Assembly: GCA_000697055.1 (NCBI GenBank)
Contig: JNDT01002032.1
Coordinates: 1-64,000, forward strand
From: Saksenaea vasiformis B4078
Lineage: Eukaryota; Mucoromycota; Mucoromycetes; Mucorales; Saksenaeaceae
Direction of reading: 5' to 3'
DNA: 64,000 nucleotides
Below, piece after piece: positions 51,391 through 62,591 of the stretch. Under the pieces are notes generated by a model. The model was not told the origin of the DNA. It made no database searches and worked only from the letters and a program-made list of their open reading frames with translations. Made by a program: the position numbers and the translations under genes. Position 1 is the first letter of the stretch. The number at the start of each line of letters is the position of its first letter.

Positions 51391-52799
51391 ATATGCTGTA
51401 GTACTAGTGCCTCATTTTATCGCAAGCAAAATAATGTCGAATTTGAATCTCTTCTTTTTGAACACCTGAAGGCATCGACAAGGTGCCACGACAAAGCATG
51501 CTGGAAGATACCATCGATGGAAGGATTCAAGGCCACCCACAGCATATGACAATACATCAGAGGGACTCTATAGAGCGCGTTTTCCAGGTGTTGCTAATGA
51601 AGGCAAAGGGGTCCATCTGTCAGCTCTACTGATCATCATCCCACCCGCGTCATGCCATGGAAGGTATCTTCTCAGCTCTGTGGTAAGAAAATAGCGATAG
51701 CAGTAACGATGATATGCGCCCGTTATAACGAGCAATAGATGTTTGGAAATGTTAGACGCATTCGCGTTGTCCAGTTGCTGCAAGAACTAGAGCCAGAGTC
51801 GCGATCTGAACAAGATGATTCGCGTTTAAAAGGCAATGCAAGCGAATATCGCCCACAACTTTATATATATAATTGATTTATTTCCGCTTCGTTATGTTAA
51901 GACGATGCCTTTAGCAGTAATGATTTAATTCCTCAGAGAAGAAAACGGGTGCGCATAGAAATTTACCAATGCGGTTGAATAATACGGATAAAATGTTGCC
52001 GAAGACAGTAAAGTCCGTACAAGAGAACAGCGAGTCTTAATTGGGGTTATGGGGATCTGTACAAGCAAACTGATTAGCGTTGTGTGCTTGTATGTTAGCG
52101 GTGCGTCGCCGGACTCAACATGTCTGACTACCTATTTGCCTTACCTTGCTCGTTTGTTGTAAGCGTTCCTCGAGGCCTCTCGCGCAAGGAACGCAGCACA
52201 CTTATTTTCTTTGGTGCAAATTTAGATTCCTTGGCCATAGATTCCTATTTACCGAAGAAGCTGATGAGACATGTATCGAAGATTTGTCGCCACATCTGAC
52301 AGTGATCATGCATTTTTGGATTGAGAAGGAAGTGGACTGACTATTTTACTAATCCCTCGTATCTATGATGGCAGTTCTCGGGTAAATGTTCATTGATGGC
52401 ATCGCAAGCAATGATAAAAGGAGTGGAGCATTAAAGACTGCGAACATTCTGATGAATCTGGCAAGGCAGTCTACACGTTCACCTTTACTTCCATATGCAC
52501 CACGCATATACTGACGACTCTGACTTTAATAACAGGACAAATCCTCAACCGGCTGCATGCGTCACATTGCCATCATGGAAGTCAATCTCGGAATCAGAAG
52601 CGATTTGATCATCAGCATCCATTCCTAAATCACAAGCATCTACGCGGAACGCGATCGCGTTCCTTCCCCTTGTAGAGTATCCCTCGATAATTTGACCTTC
52701 TGCTTTCAGGCTTGAGATATTTCAACCTTTATTAGGTTCTTGTCCATAGGCTACAACTATATGATCATATGTTGAGTCAGCCTCATAGGTATTCCTTGT

Positions 52800-53280
52800 C
52801 ATGGTCGACTAGACCGCTTTATCAACAGACCCTGAGGATGACATCTGGGACATAATCCCCATGTCGAGATATCCGCAACCACAAACTACTTCAGAAACAC
52901 AACAAGGATAGAGGCGTAGCCAAATGCGATCATGCTTTACCTTCACTCCAAATAAAGTCCACTGAGGCTTCGTCGAGGATAATGGTCGCTTTGTTTTCTG
53001 GTTTTTGGCACCACGATTATGCAGAAACACATTGTTTCGGCTATGTCAGTCTGTACTTCGTATTACTATGGGATGCGGACTCATCAATGAAGAGACAGTC
53101 TTCAGGCTCGAAGCGAGGCTTTTCCATGACAAGTAACCTTCTTTTTCACCAACTGTGTAACCTCGTTTCTGACACTTGACGCATTCAAGTTTCGGAAGCA
53201 ATGCTTCCATCAGTAGCTCTATAATAGCCGACAGATCCTCGCTAACCCATAAAGACAGCTTCCTTGTAGATATCACTTAA
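52800..53280 (-). pseudogene. Decayed Tc1/mariner-type transposase
   Basis: On the minus strand one frame gives EDCLFIDESASHSNTKYRLT, like the first catalytic Asp block of Tc1/mariner transposases (VFLDEAGF type). Just downstream in another frame is VVPKTRKQSDHYPRRSL, matching the VPKTRG segment seen in zygomycete Tc1-like transposases. Several stops and frame changes separate the parts, so nothing functional can be made. Ends of the element were not found. Confidence 0.5.
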
Positions 53281-53895
53281 AATACGGAAAGCGTTGCTTT
53301 TATACTTTTTCAAGGCGCTTTTATGGACCTTTTGGCACTGTAGCGCGCATCTATGCACGGAGCAGGACTCCTCAACAGCTTCGCAGCCATTCACACAGTC
53401 AAAGGCTTCTCAAACTTCGTTTTCGAATATCCAACTTTAAGTTAGTCAGGCGTATTTTTTAAGCATGCTCGGGAACTGGCTCTCTCATGTGGATATCAGC
53501 GGTCGTTGGATCATCGACAACGTAGCAGCCGACGCAGGTTCTATTCGCGATAGAGGGCACACTTAACAAGTATGAGAACCCGTGGTCTGACAGATGCGAG
53601 TTTCCTCATCAACAAGACGGCTTGCCTATCCTTGTAGAAAACGTGTTTGCTTATTAAAAGAAACAAGGGCGTCTGTGCAAATTGATTTCTATTCTTGTTG
53701 ACCTACGGCTACAAAGTTGCGGAGTGCGAGGTTGGATGGAAAGAGTACACGATGTAGGCCATTTGAAGCGCAGCAATCAGATAGTTGGTCAAACCTACCG
53801 GACAAAGCCTTCCAATGTTCGCAAGCTGCCAATGAAAATTCGGCAGAAGAAAGTGGAGAAATGTAACACCATCAAATTTGTTGCCTAATGAGATA

Positions 53896-54737
53896 CTATA
53901 TCCGTTGATATGGCAACGGGGTCCCGTTCATTGAATCATATTCTTGCAATAACATAAATTTCCCACTGCAAAGATCATTCAGGCCTAACGTCAAATAGCT
54001 TTCAATCGACGCCAGAACTATACGGGAAATCCAGATATTTCCGTTTGCCCATCCTGTGAATTGTTTCGGGTGTTCTGGCAATTTGTCCCACGCTTTCATG
54101 CACAGGTGATTGGAGAACCATGAAGGCGAAGCAATGCTTGTTAGATCATGTACAACGACAGATCCCCTTCCTTCGTTCTAGTCAGTTATGAGGAAGGGAG
54201 GGGGAGGAGTTGTTGTACTTCTTATTCCGAAAAGTTGGTCGTTACCACGTTGTTGTCAGTTTGAGTCGGTGTTACTTCATATGGCGAGGAAATGGCGAGA
54301 TCGTCCAAGGCTTTGAATTGATTGATAGAACAAATCGACATGGCGTCTTCCTGCACGACGATGGTCACATTACTATTCAAAGAAGGCGATGGGTCTATCT
54401 TATTCGCGAACTTTAAGTACGAATGGGCATTCTGCAGTAGCGTATAACTGTTCCTGAATCCCGCTTGCCAGGAGATCTCAGTGTCAGCCCAAATGAAAAG
54501 GTCTCTTTTTTTTTGGTTGTTCTGTGGATAGTATGAAAGGGGATAAAAAAAATCTGACAGGCTGAAAAATGAACTAGTTTTTTTCAAACGGGTGGGGTTA
54601 GCACAGGTGTCAAGGAGTTGCCACTTTGCCGTCTCCACCGGTTTAAACAGCAAGATCATCATCAGCTGGTTCATGTCTCCTACACCTTCTCCATCATTGT
54701 AGATGGATAGTGAATGATGAGAGTCATCATTGCATAA
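53896..54737 (-). CDS. Unrecognised protein, C-terminal two exons
   Basis: Two frame-compatible exons, 54737-54246 and 54177-53896 (GTAACG donor, ACTAG acceptor, phase 0), encode 257 residues to a TAG-type end (YQRI, stop). The acceptor at the upstream end (TTTCAG) implies earlier exons beyond 54737 that I could not place. A stretch around 54950-54840 on the same strand looks coding. The product has DLFIWADTEISWQAGFRNSY and GWANGNIWISRIVLASIESY, Trp/Tyr-rich, not Lys/Arg-rich. No transmembrane helix or known motif was recognised. Possible alternatives are a fungus-specific family or a transposon-borne gene. Confidence 0.5.
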
Positions 54738-55191
54738 CTGAAATTTTTTTTAATTTTCGGTCCTTAGTATTTGTCGGGCTGAGCCTATCTCTGTTCACTA
54801 CTACGCAGCAAAAAAAAAAGATATGAGATGGGGCCGTGATAAGACTGAGTTGCTGGGATTGAAAATGTATCACTTTCATTAACACAAAGGATTTCCTTCT
54901 TGGGCAGGGTATGGCGCAAAACGTTGTTAAATTGGTTCTCGAGCTACAGATGAATTAAATACAATCAAAGAAATGGGGGATTTGTACAATAAAAAGCGAA
55001 GAGGTAGATGTGATCTGACTAAAATCGTAAAGTAGGAGTAAAAGGGGCATAGAGGGAAAATATTTTTTGTTGTTGTGGGCGTGTGGAGGTGAGAGTGTTT
55101 GTTGTTGTTATTGCTGCTATTGCGGATAGGAAAAGTAGTAGCAGTGGATCGCCATTGGTGGAAGATGATGGAATCGAGTCATCTTCATTAG
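54738..55191. other. Spacer, possibly with upstream exons of the unrecognised gene
   Basis: Minus-strand stretch 54950-54840 is open (LRHTLPKKEILCVNESDTF) and might be an earlier exon. The rest is GTT-rich 3' flank of the 86-aa gene. Confidence 0.35.
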
Positions 55192-55518
55192 TTAGATGCA
55201 GATCTCGCAGGGATTGGTATTATTGTTGGTGTTGCTGTAAATGTATGAATCCTGTTCCATTTCTTGTTCTTTGGCAGCTCGTTCAGCAAGCATACGTTCC
55301 ATGTCTCGTCGCCATTGTGATTTCATGACCAATAATTCAGCCATATCTTTGTATGTCAATTTAGCGACTTCTTGAGCAGTTCGATCTATCGAAAAAAGAA
55401 ATGATGGGTTGGTATATTGGGCTTATTGTTTACTATTCTGTTGATAATTACCATATTCTTCATTATCAAAGGTGCTAGCAAATTCAACTTGGCAGGAAAA
55501 TTGGACTCGTTTTGTCAT
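55192..55518 (-). CDS. Conserved-looking small fungal protein (86 aa)
   Basis: Two exons, 55518-55452 and 55385-55192, with a 66-bp GT-AG intron, phase 1. The product starts MTKRVQFSCQVEFASTFDNE and continues EEYDRTAQEVAKLTYKDMAE, then a charged helix WRRDMERMLAERAAKEQEME. I recall short fungal proteins with the pattern VxFSxxVxxxxTYxxEEYDR followed by LTYxDxxEL, usually unnamed and sometimes embedded in longer regulators. That memory is not a database result. Too short for the ORF threshold in one piece, but the splice and composition make it convincing as a gene. Confidence 0.68.
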
Positions 55519-57009
55519 GATAAGAGAAGAGAAAAGAAGCAACTTTTTTTTTCCTTTTCTTTTTTTTCGGATTAGGAAGACTAGATGCATATTTATAACA
55601 CTTTTTTCGTTCCGCGGAAAGCTAACTTGACCTAATTTTGGCCAGTCTGTGCCCACTCCGCCTTTTTGCGGCTGTTGAAAACAAAAGGGAAATCATGATT
55701 GGCGGCGGGACCGCCTGCCATTGGCTGAGATGCTTGTCACGTTTAATGATAATGCTGAAAAAGGAAATCACTCTCGGTTCACCGAAGCGAACCTGATGAT
55801 GCCTTCATCAAACCGGGCTCTCATGAGATCACGCACTTTATTGTTTCAAAGTAGAAACAAAGAACTACTATCATTTCGCTCGTATTCAGACAACAATAAT
55901 TAGCAAATTTAGTATAACAAAAGAAGATAAGAGAAGTTCAAAAAAGGTTCCTCATGTATAACACGTGTTTTGCTAAAACAATAGATTCCATGTGTTTATG
56001 GCTATCTGACAGCTCTTCCAACTGTCGTGGTCAAAAGGCTTTACCGAGAATAGAAAAGACACCAACTTTGTCAGGCCATCCATCTATCGGTTCGGATTAT
56101 GCCATTGGATTGGTAGCTGCGATCGAAATGTGCAAGGGACCTTGAAGGGGGGACCCTTCTCCCTTCACCTCCTTCGCTACCCTTCTTCCCGGTTTATAGC
56201 TTGGCTCAATTCTAAAGACCACATGAATCCAAAATGATAATAATTTTAAAGCCTTGGCAAGTGAAAGGTACATCAAAATCTTAGTTATTCATGAATACAA
56301 GGCCGTCTTGCGCACAGTCCCATTGCTACCGTTACACTGCTTCCGGGTTTCTATGAATATTGAAGCCAGAAAAAGAACAAAGCAAAAGCAGAAAGGAGAC
56401 TCTTCTCTTATTTTATTTTATTAGTGTGCTATCTGAATTCCATGATTAGGCTCCTGATAGTGCATGTTTTACTGATTAAACGCATTGACATCGATGCAGA
56501 CGATGATATCAACGGGCGGATATGCAGATGAAATTTAGTGGTTCGATTCGTTAGCTATCTTCACAGGTCTGTTCTTTCAATCTATCAAGGCTAGACTCCC
56601 AACGCTGAAACAGAATCACGCGAATCCGTCCGCGTCCTTGCGGGATCTCGCTACGTATTGTGTGTTCCCCCACCCCTTCCCGTCGGTATAATACCACCAC
56701 CACCACTACTATTAATGCAGTCGTATGTTTATCAACAGCCATGTCGTCGGGTCGCTTTTCCCTTCTTTTATTTTGGATGTCTGCATAAAAGTCAAATAAC
56801 CCTTCCTAATGAAGCACATCCATGCTTTCAGAGTAACGACAAGGGACCCTTTCCTTGTTTCTTTCGAATGCAGGAATCAGCTGATATTTCCCCACAATCC
56901 AATGACACTTTGTTTTCCCCAGATATTTATCCACGTAAATAGATAACGTTATTGCTTTCTTTCTTTTTGTTTGTTTTCGAAATCAATTGTCTATATATCA
57001 ATTCTTCAT
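55519..57009. other. Intergenic region, no supported gene
   Basis: Includes the promoter of the 86-aa gene and the 3' flank of Tim13. Plus-strand frames at 55954-56145 and 56658-56942 are open but lack motifs, good starts or splice partners. A CAC trinucleotide run lies at 56694-56706. Confidence 0.5.
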
Positions 57010-57445
57010 TTACAGGCTGCCGCCCATCTGGCTGTGGGACTCGCGCTGAAGTCTAGCAACGTAGGAACGCGACACGACGTTCCAGGCTTCCATGTAGCGA
57101 TCCATGCACTTGGAGAGACAAGCCTGTTCACCGCTTTCGAGGCGAGCACCGGGCTTAGGCACGCACTTCAAGTAGCACTTCTCGTTGATTTTCTATTAAA
57201 CGGTCCAATAATAAAGCTAAGTACCGCGTGCTTTTTAGGTCCAAGATCTCCTTTGTCTTACGTTGATCAACTCCTGTGCATTGGCCAAGGCAAGTTCGCT
57301 GCGAACTTGGTCCATGACTTCTTGCTTCTTGCCGCTCTATTGATATATATTAGCCACTTGTCCATGTACGGAATAAGTACGCTTTTTTATTTCTCTTTAC
57401 CAAATCGCCACCACCGAGGTTATAGTTGGAAGAATAGTCGCTCAT
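57010..57445 (-). CDS. TIM13: Mitochondrial small Tim protein Tim13
   Basis: Three in-frame exons: 57445-57401, 57336-57262 and 57192-57010, giving 100 aa. The twin CX3C motifs are Cys46-Cys50 (CYLKC) and Cys65-Cys69 (CLSKC), spaced as in small Tim proteins. VPKPGARLESGEQACLSKCM and DRYMEAWNVVSRSYVARL are close to Tim13 of other fungi and animals. With Tim8 it forms the intermembrane-space chaperone that passes hydrophobic precursors such as Tim23 to the TIM22 route. It is imported by Mia40 oxidation, so no cleavable presequence is expected or seen. The plus-strand frames over this gene are shadows. Confidence 0.96.
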
Positions 57446-58146
57446 GTTTGTTGTATGTATATATGACCGTGTGGCAGAAAAAGCAAGGGCTTGTTTGTGG
57501 GCTGGCAGATTTTGTTCATTCGCAAGCCACCCCAGCCTGACGTGTCAGACGGAGAATCAAATACTCATTCACTTTACCCAAATGGATAAAGCCGACATCG
57601 TATCGTCACAATGTCATTGTGATAAAGAAACCGATGGCATACTCTCTTACAGAGGAAGTCTCTAGAACCATTGAACGTTTTTAGCAATTATCAGACACAT
57701 GAACCATGGATTGCAGCCATGGATAGTAATGAGAAGCCTTGATCTAGTACACTATCAGATGGTGGCATGATTCCTTATAAACAAACCTATGACAGTAGCA
57801 TGAAAACTGTTTGTTATCAAGATGTTACGATTACTGTTTTATCTATTGGTGCTTGAATTGGTACAAACAGTATGCGGAGATTTTCTAAGCTCATAACGAT
57901 CTTAGCCAAGTGATCTGTATAACCTATGGCGATTTTCGACATGATCGGTAGAAAGAAAGCATACAAACAAGTTACCTTTCATTAGCAGCTTGTCCCGATG
58001 TGTTCACTGAGCGCTGCTGCTGAAGGGTGCCCTTAATAAAGATATCATTCATAGTCACGGAGGACAATCAGGCAGCAAGAATCAAAACGTCGTGCGGATT
58101 TCTTCCCCTTTCCCTTTTTTTTTTCCTTTTAGTTTTTGTTTTATCC
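57446..58146. promoter_or_regulatory. Divergent promoter region of Tim13 and SUN genes
   Basis: About 700 bp between opposed start codons. It ends in a pyrimidine tract (58106-58140) just before the SUN ATG. CCATGGATTGCAGCCATGG near 57702 is an imperfect palindrome. No certain box. Confidence 0.45.
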
Positions 58147-60495
58147 ATGGCGATTATTAGCCCTCGACGTGGCATGCATCGCTCGCCATACCAAACACCT
58201 GAATCTTCCATGCAAACAGTGCTGGACTCTAAGGAGCTACATGCACGTTCTGCACCACATCCAAGCATGACTTCCTCTCGCGACACAACAGTTAACATCG
58301 CTACTGCATTTAATCAGGCCATGTCTTCCCCTTCGCCACAAACCTTACCATCTTATTCACGAAGGAATGTCTACTTCTCCTCTCCTTCCATGCGTTCCCA
58401 TAATGTTATCAACCACACTGATCCTGATCTGGACGGTGAATCCATTATGATTGAGCACGACTTCAAGGGTAAAGTAATGCCTAATATGGATGTTCTCTAA
58501 CCATCGCTACCATGAATAGGACAGGAACAACAAATGGACGATTTCTTCAATGACAGCGATGATGAAGAGGACAATCCATTTGCAGAAGTAGAACTTTTAG
58601 CAGATAACCCTGAAGAAGAGGAACGGCAACGGCTTTGGGTAGAGGGTTTTGATTCTTCTAGTACTATTCGTACACCACTACGTGGTCTTCAAGACGATAT
58701 CAACGGAACGGTTCCTACAAAAGGCTCAGAAGAGGATGAAGAAGAGGACAGTGGTAGTTCAGACGAAAGTCAGATCCGGCAGAGTGAAGATGATTTATTT
58801 TGGCCGCGAACAAGACGAGTATTTGACACAACTTTTGAACTTAGCATGTTCTGTATTTTTATGGTGTTCTACACGATCAAAGAGACGGGTGTTGCCCTCG
58901 TCACTTGCTTGTTCCACGTCGTGACCAGTCCGTTTCTGACCGTACTGCGGTTGCTAGGGTGGAATGTGGACGTGAACTTTCCAATGTATGCAAGCCATCG
59001 CTGGTCGTGGCTTTTCCTGGCGTTAGTCGCTACTCTCCTTGTGAGGGGAGGGAATGTATCTAGTGAGACGTCGGTCATCCAACACGTCAGCATGTATGGT
59101 CAGCACGCGCTGAATACGATTTCGACCTGGTCACACGCACTGTTCGATAGACAGCCACAGCAGGTTCAGCCAATACCTGAATGGGTTCCTAGGAACACAG
59201 ACGATGTCGCGAAACGACTCATAGCGGTGGAAGAGGCATTGATACTGTTGACACGAGGCTACGAGCAGTTGAGGGAACAACCCCATACTACAGTCGAACA
59301 AATGTCGAACCTATTAACGGCAATGCAGAGACTGAAGGAGCAAGCGGAACAAGAACAACAAAGGATGGGAGAAATTTTGGCGAAAACAATGGGATTTGAT
59401 GCCTTATTGTCTAACGTGCATAGCCGGCTGGACCAGTTGGAGGTATCGCTTAATATGACAAGCATCAAACAGCAACATGTAGACGAACAGCTAGAATCGA
59501 TTGATCGTCGTGTGACAGATACCCAGAGACTGGAACATACTGTCAAGGAAACCCTTGAAAAATTATCGCAGAACACTTTGATACGGTCGGAGGATGGTCA
59601 TGTGAACGTCTCTCCTGATGTCGAGCGTTGGCTCAAGGATCACTTTGCTACAAAGGATGCAGTGGAGGAGAAACTAGCGGAATTGTCGTTGTCTGACAAA
59701 TGGGATATGCCTTTAGAGCAGCAGCTGCCAATGATAGAGAGCATGGTGAAGAATATGATGGAAAAGTTTATCAAGGATCAAATAGAACAGGGGTCGATTG
59801 TCAGTAGAGAAACAATGACGGAGGAGATCGCTCGTCTTGGCCAGACAGATCACGAAGCCGGTTCGATGTTACTTGACTCGTTACTCCAACGACATCATCA
59901 AGACATGCTTGGCATACCCGATTTTGCACTTGCTTCACGGGGAGCACGCATTGTTCCTAGGTTAACGTCAGACTCATATGCAGTATACCCTCGCAACCCC
60001 TTGGCGCGCGGTATCTCTAAACTGACGGGCATTGGGAACAAAGTAACGACGTCACCATGGACAGTTCTCACCTCAAGCATGCAAGCAGGCGAATGCTGGG
60101 CTCTAGACGGCCACAACGGTACGCTAGGCATTGAGTTGAGCCAGCCAATAGCCGTGGAGAGTATAACGCTTGAACATTTGACACGCCAGATGGCCATCAA
60201 TATCGGCAGTGCACCGAAGGATATCGAAATTTGGGGTCTCAAACGTGTCCCTTTCAGCCTATTGAGCACCCCCGACTGGCCGTGGGACGCCCCTGACAAG
60301 AACGCCGTTTTTCTCGGCCGCTTCCAGTACGATATCAACAAGTCTACGCCTGTACAAACATTTCAATTGAATACGAACGATTACACTATTTTTAGGGCAG
60401 TGATAGTTCGTATCATGTCCAACTGGGGTAACAATGCATACACCTGTCTGTACAGGGTGCGAGTTCATGGCGTACCTGCAGAAGAAACAAAGTAA
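58147..60495 (+). CDS. SUN-domain nuclear envelope protein
   Basis: Two exons, 58147-58468 and 58520-60495 (GTAAAG donor, AATAG acceptor, phase 1), give 765 aa. The N-terminus is Ser/Pro-rich with an acidic block (113-200), presumably nucleoplasmic. Hydrophobic segments at about 216-253 and 269-283 are candidate membrane spans. A coiled coil follows (about 330-520, for example LSNVHSRLDQLEVSLNMTS). The C-terminal SUN domain covers about 580-760, with WTVLTSSMQAGECWALDG, VESITLEHL, PKDIEIWGL and a final YRVRVHGVP. This matches Sad1/UNC-84 proteins, which anchor KASH proteins across the nuclear envelope and link spindle-pole body or telomeres. Compared with yeast Sad1 it is larger, near animal SUN1/2 in layout. 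ATG 58147 follows a pyrimidine tract. Confidence 0.95.
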
Positions 60496-61641
60496 TTCAT
60501 ACATCTATCCCCCTTCCTTCCTATTTTCACGCAATACGCATACACCATATTTATACACACAAACACTGTCGCATACACTTTCTCTCTCTCTCTCTCTTTC
60601 GAGCATTGTAAAAAAGAAATTTATAATGAATAGTAATAATTGTTTTTTAACGGATCCGAGCTGAGCACGAAAAGAATGAGCTGTGCTTTCAAACATGGAC
60701 TTTTTACATTCATTCAAAGGAGAACTCTGCGTCATAATCCAAAGAATTGCCTCAGTAGAAGGATATCTGTTCAAATCGTAGCAGGATAGTGTACGACAAG
60801 GTCTCCACGGCTAACGAATCATTAAAGGGACCATGGATAAGCCATTGCGGATGGTTAACTTCGAAAGTGATCTTACCGTCTGGCCGTGTTTGACTATTTG
60901 CAAGATCGACTTTTGCTTTTCGCTTCTTTGCCGCAACAGCTGTGGTTCCCACCTTAGCTTTCTAATATCTTGCTTAACGTTTACAAGCAACCAAGTTCAT
61001 GTACTGACGTTTCAAATGGTGACAAACCCTAGGAGCTGTTATATAAGGATCCAAAAACAGCACGTAAACATGGTGCCCGAATAGAGGAGCGACTTTATGT
61101 CATGCATGGGAATACATGTGCCGGTTTACTGCCGAACTATGACATTAAACACCGTGACTTTGAGATCCGAGATTGCTGAGCTGCAAGGCGGATTCATGTA
61201 ACAAAGGGTTATATGCAAACGCTGCAGTACCCATTCATGAAGACGCAGAAAAACGCCTTCAGGGACAGACGTCCATCGCGTCGTTTAGGTCTCAAATCTG
61301 CCATGCAAAACTTGCATAAAAGTAATCGTCTTCGTGTTCTGCGAGTTGTGTATCTCATGAATATTATGCACGCGGCATTCTAAATCACTCGTGTTGAACT
61401 GGTTCTGCTTTCTCAATTACTGATGCCCAATTCTACCTTGCCCTATACGTGCGAAGCTTACAACTGAGAAGCAACAAATCGGATGAAAGCTGAGCACGCC
61501 ATGAAGTCGGAAATCTCATAGAGCAGGGATAACTTATGATCAGTCTCAGTTGATGCCATCCAATCATCACTTTCTACCCGCGTGCTTGTTCATTCACAAT
61601 CAATATATGCAAGCTTTTTTTTTCTTCTTTTTCTTTCTTCT

Positions 61642-62061
61642 ATGTGCATGGTAGAAAACTTCGATGATGACGAATGGCTTGTTTGTCTGACGGTTGTACC
61701 GTGGCTTGACGGTACAACCGACACTGTATTTGTAAGACACCGTTCAACAGTTCTTAATCATACGGGGGACTCCGTTGTGATGTTTCGAAGACGCATGACA
61801 AAGGTGGTTTTAGGGTGTATTTTGAGTTTCATCGGCGGTCTTTGTATGATCAACGGGGGGATAGATGACAATAAAATTCTCAGACGCAAAATATATGTTA
61901 TTTTTAGTCAAAAAGGGATTCTGGAATTATGGACGTCTGTCGTGCCACAATTAAACCAAGCCGGTGAAGGTAGCAAAGAGATTGAACACCTAGGCAGTTT
62001 GTGCACGGGCCGTGTTGCAGGGCATCCAGCTTTCTCGGAGCTTTGGCTAACAAAGGTATAA
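61642..62061 (+). CDS. Doubtful ORF with one hydrophobic segment
   Basis: An open frame of about 139 codons from the ATG at 61642 (MCMVENFDDDEWLVCLTVVP). It has one possible membrane helix (VVLGCILSFIGGLCMINGGI). A perfect 12-bp inverted repeat lies inside it (61691-61720), unusual for coding DNA. No domain, and the upstream T-tract could be a splice acceptor or promoter element. Probably either an orphan or chance. Confidence 0.25.
   Translation: MCMVENFDDDEWLVCLTVVPWLDGTTDTVFVRHRSTVLNHTGDSVVMFRRRMTKVVLGCILSFIGGLCMINGGIDDNKILRRKIYVIFSQKGILELWTSVVPQLNQAGEGSKEIEHLGSLCTGRVAGHPAFSELWLTKV
61691..61720. repeat. Perfect 12-bp inverted repeat, 6-nt loop
   Basis: CGGTTGTACCGT, then GGCTTG, then ACGGTACAACCG. 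It would form a stable hairpin in RNA or a cruciform site. No poly-T run or known operator context. Confidence 0.9.
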
Positions 62062-62591
62062 AAGCCAATCGGAGATATTTTTGTTTTAAAGCTGTCAGTA
62101 ACAAGTCGCATTTTATTTTTATTTTTCAGCTGACACCTGTTGTTGTTGTTGCTTTAGCAAGATAACGAAAAAACCTTTTCCCCTTCAGCTGGGGCACGTC
62201 TTTTCCTTACTGGGGTGCAAATGATTCGTCCACCGCAGGAAAAACGGAAGGGCAATAGTGCATGGTCAGGGACATGTGGGTATGTATATATATGTGGGTC
62301 CGAACTTTTATTATTATTGTTGTGATCGACGGTTTTTCGTTTATGAGTGAATGTGTGCTACATGAGATCAATGGAAAATCGGGAAAAAACAAAACCAGGG
62401 AGACAGCGACGATCTGTTCAGCCAATGACTTGTCCGGATTTGCGAGCGTGCTTTTTCAGCAAGGATAAATTCAAGCCGCTTTAAAATAGACGTGGAGCAT
62501 AGGTATGGGAGGTTAAATAAATATACAGTTATTGAGGAAGGAGAACGGGGGTGGGGGAAGGAAGTATGGACAAGAAGACAGGATTGACGTT

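Larger units (their letters stand above)
49259..53895. other. Gene-poor, repeat-rich region
   Basis: Starts with the CT-rich 3' flank of the kinase gene (CT tract about 49463-49512). Beyond that are a 102-bp tandem duplication (50609-50812), dispersed-repeat copy E (51318-51390) and a Tc1/mariner relic (52800-53280). Open frames at 51568-51783 (-) and 52146-52340 (+) carry no domain. No tRNA or rRNA seen. Confidence 0.55.
60496..62591. other. Gene-poor region with weak frames
   Basis: A CT microsatellite (about 60581-60598) lies in the SUN 3' flank. Minus-strand 60952-60752 is open after an AG acceptor (GKITFEVNHPQWLIHGPFND) and could be an exon, but no partner was found. The doubtful frame 61642-62061 is listed separately. 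Other parts show nothing. Confidence 0.45.

Noticed and set aside
55954..56145. 63-aa plus-strand ORF (RIEKTPTLSGHPSIGSDYAI)
   Set aside because: Plausible composition but no homology recalled, no flanking exons, and close to the length expected by chance.
57010..57540. Plus-strand 189-aa ORF (56971-57540)
   Set aside because: It is a shadow of the minus-strand Tim13 gene, whose three exons and twin CX3C motifs fit exactly.
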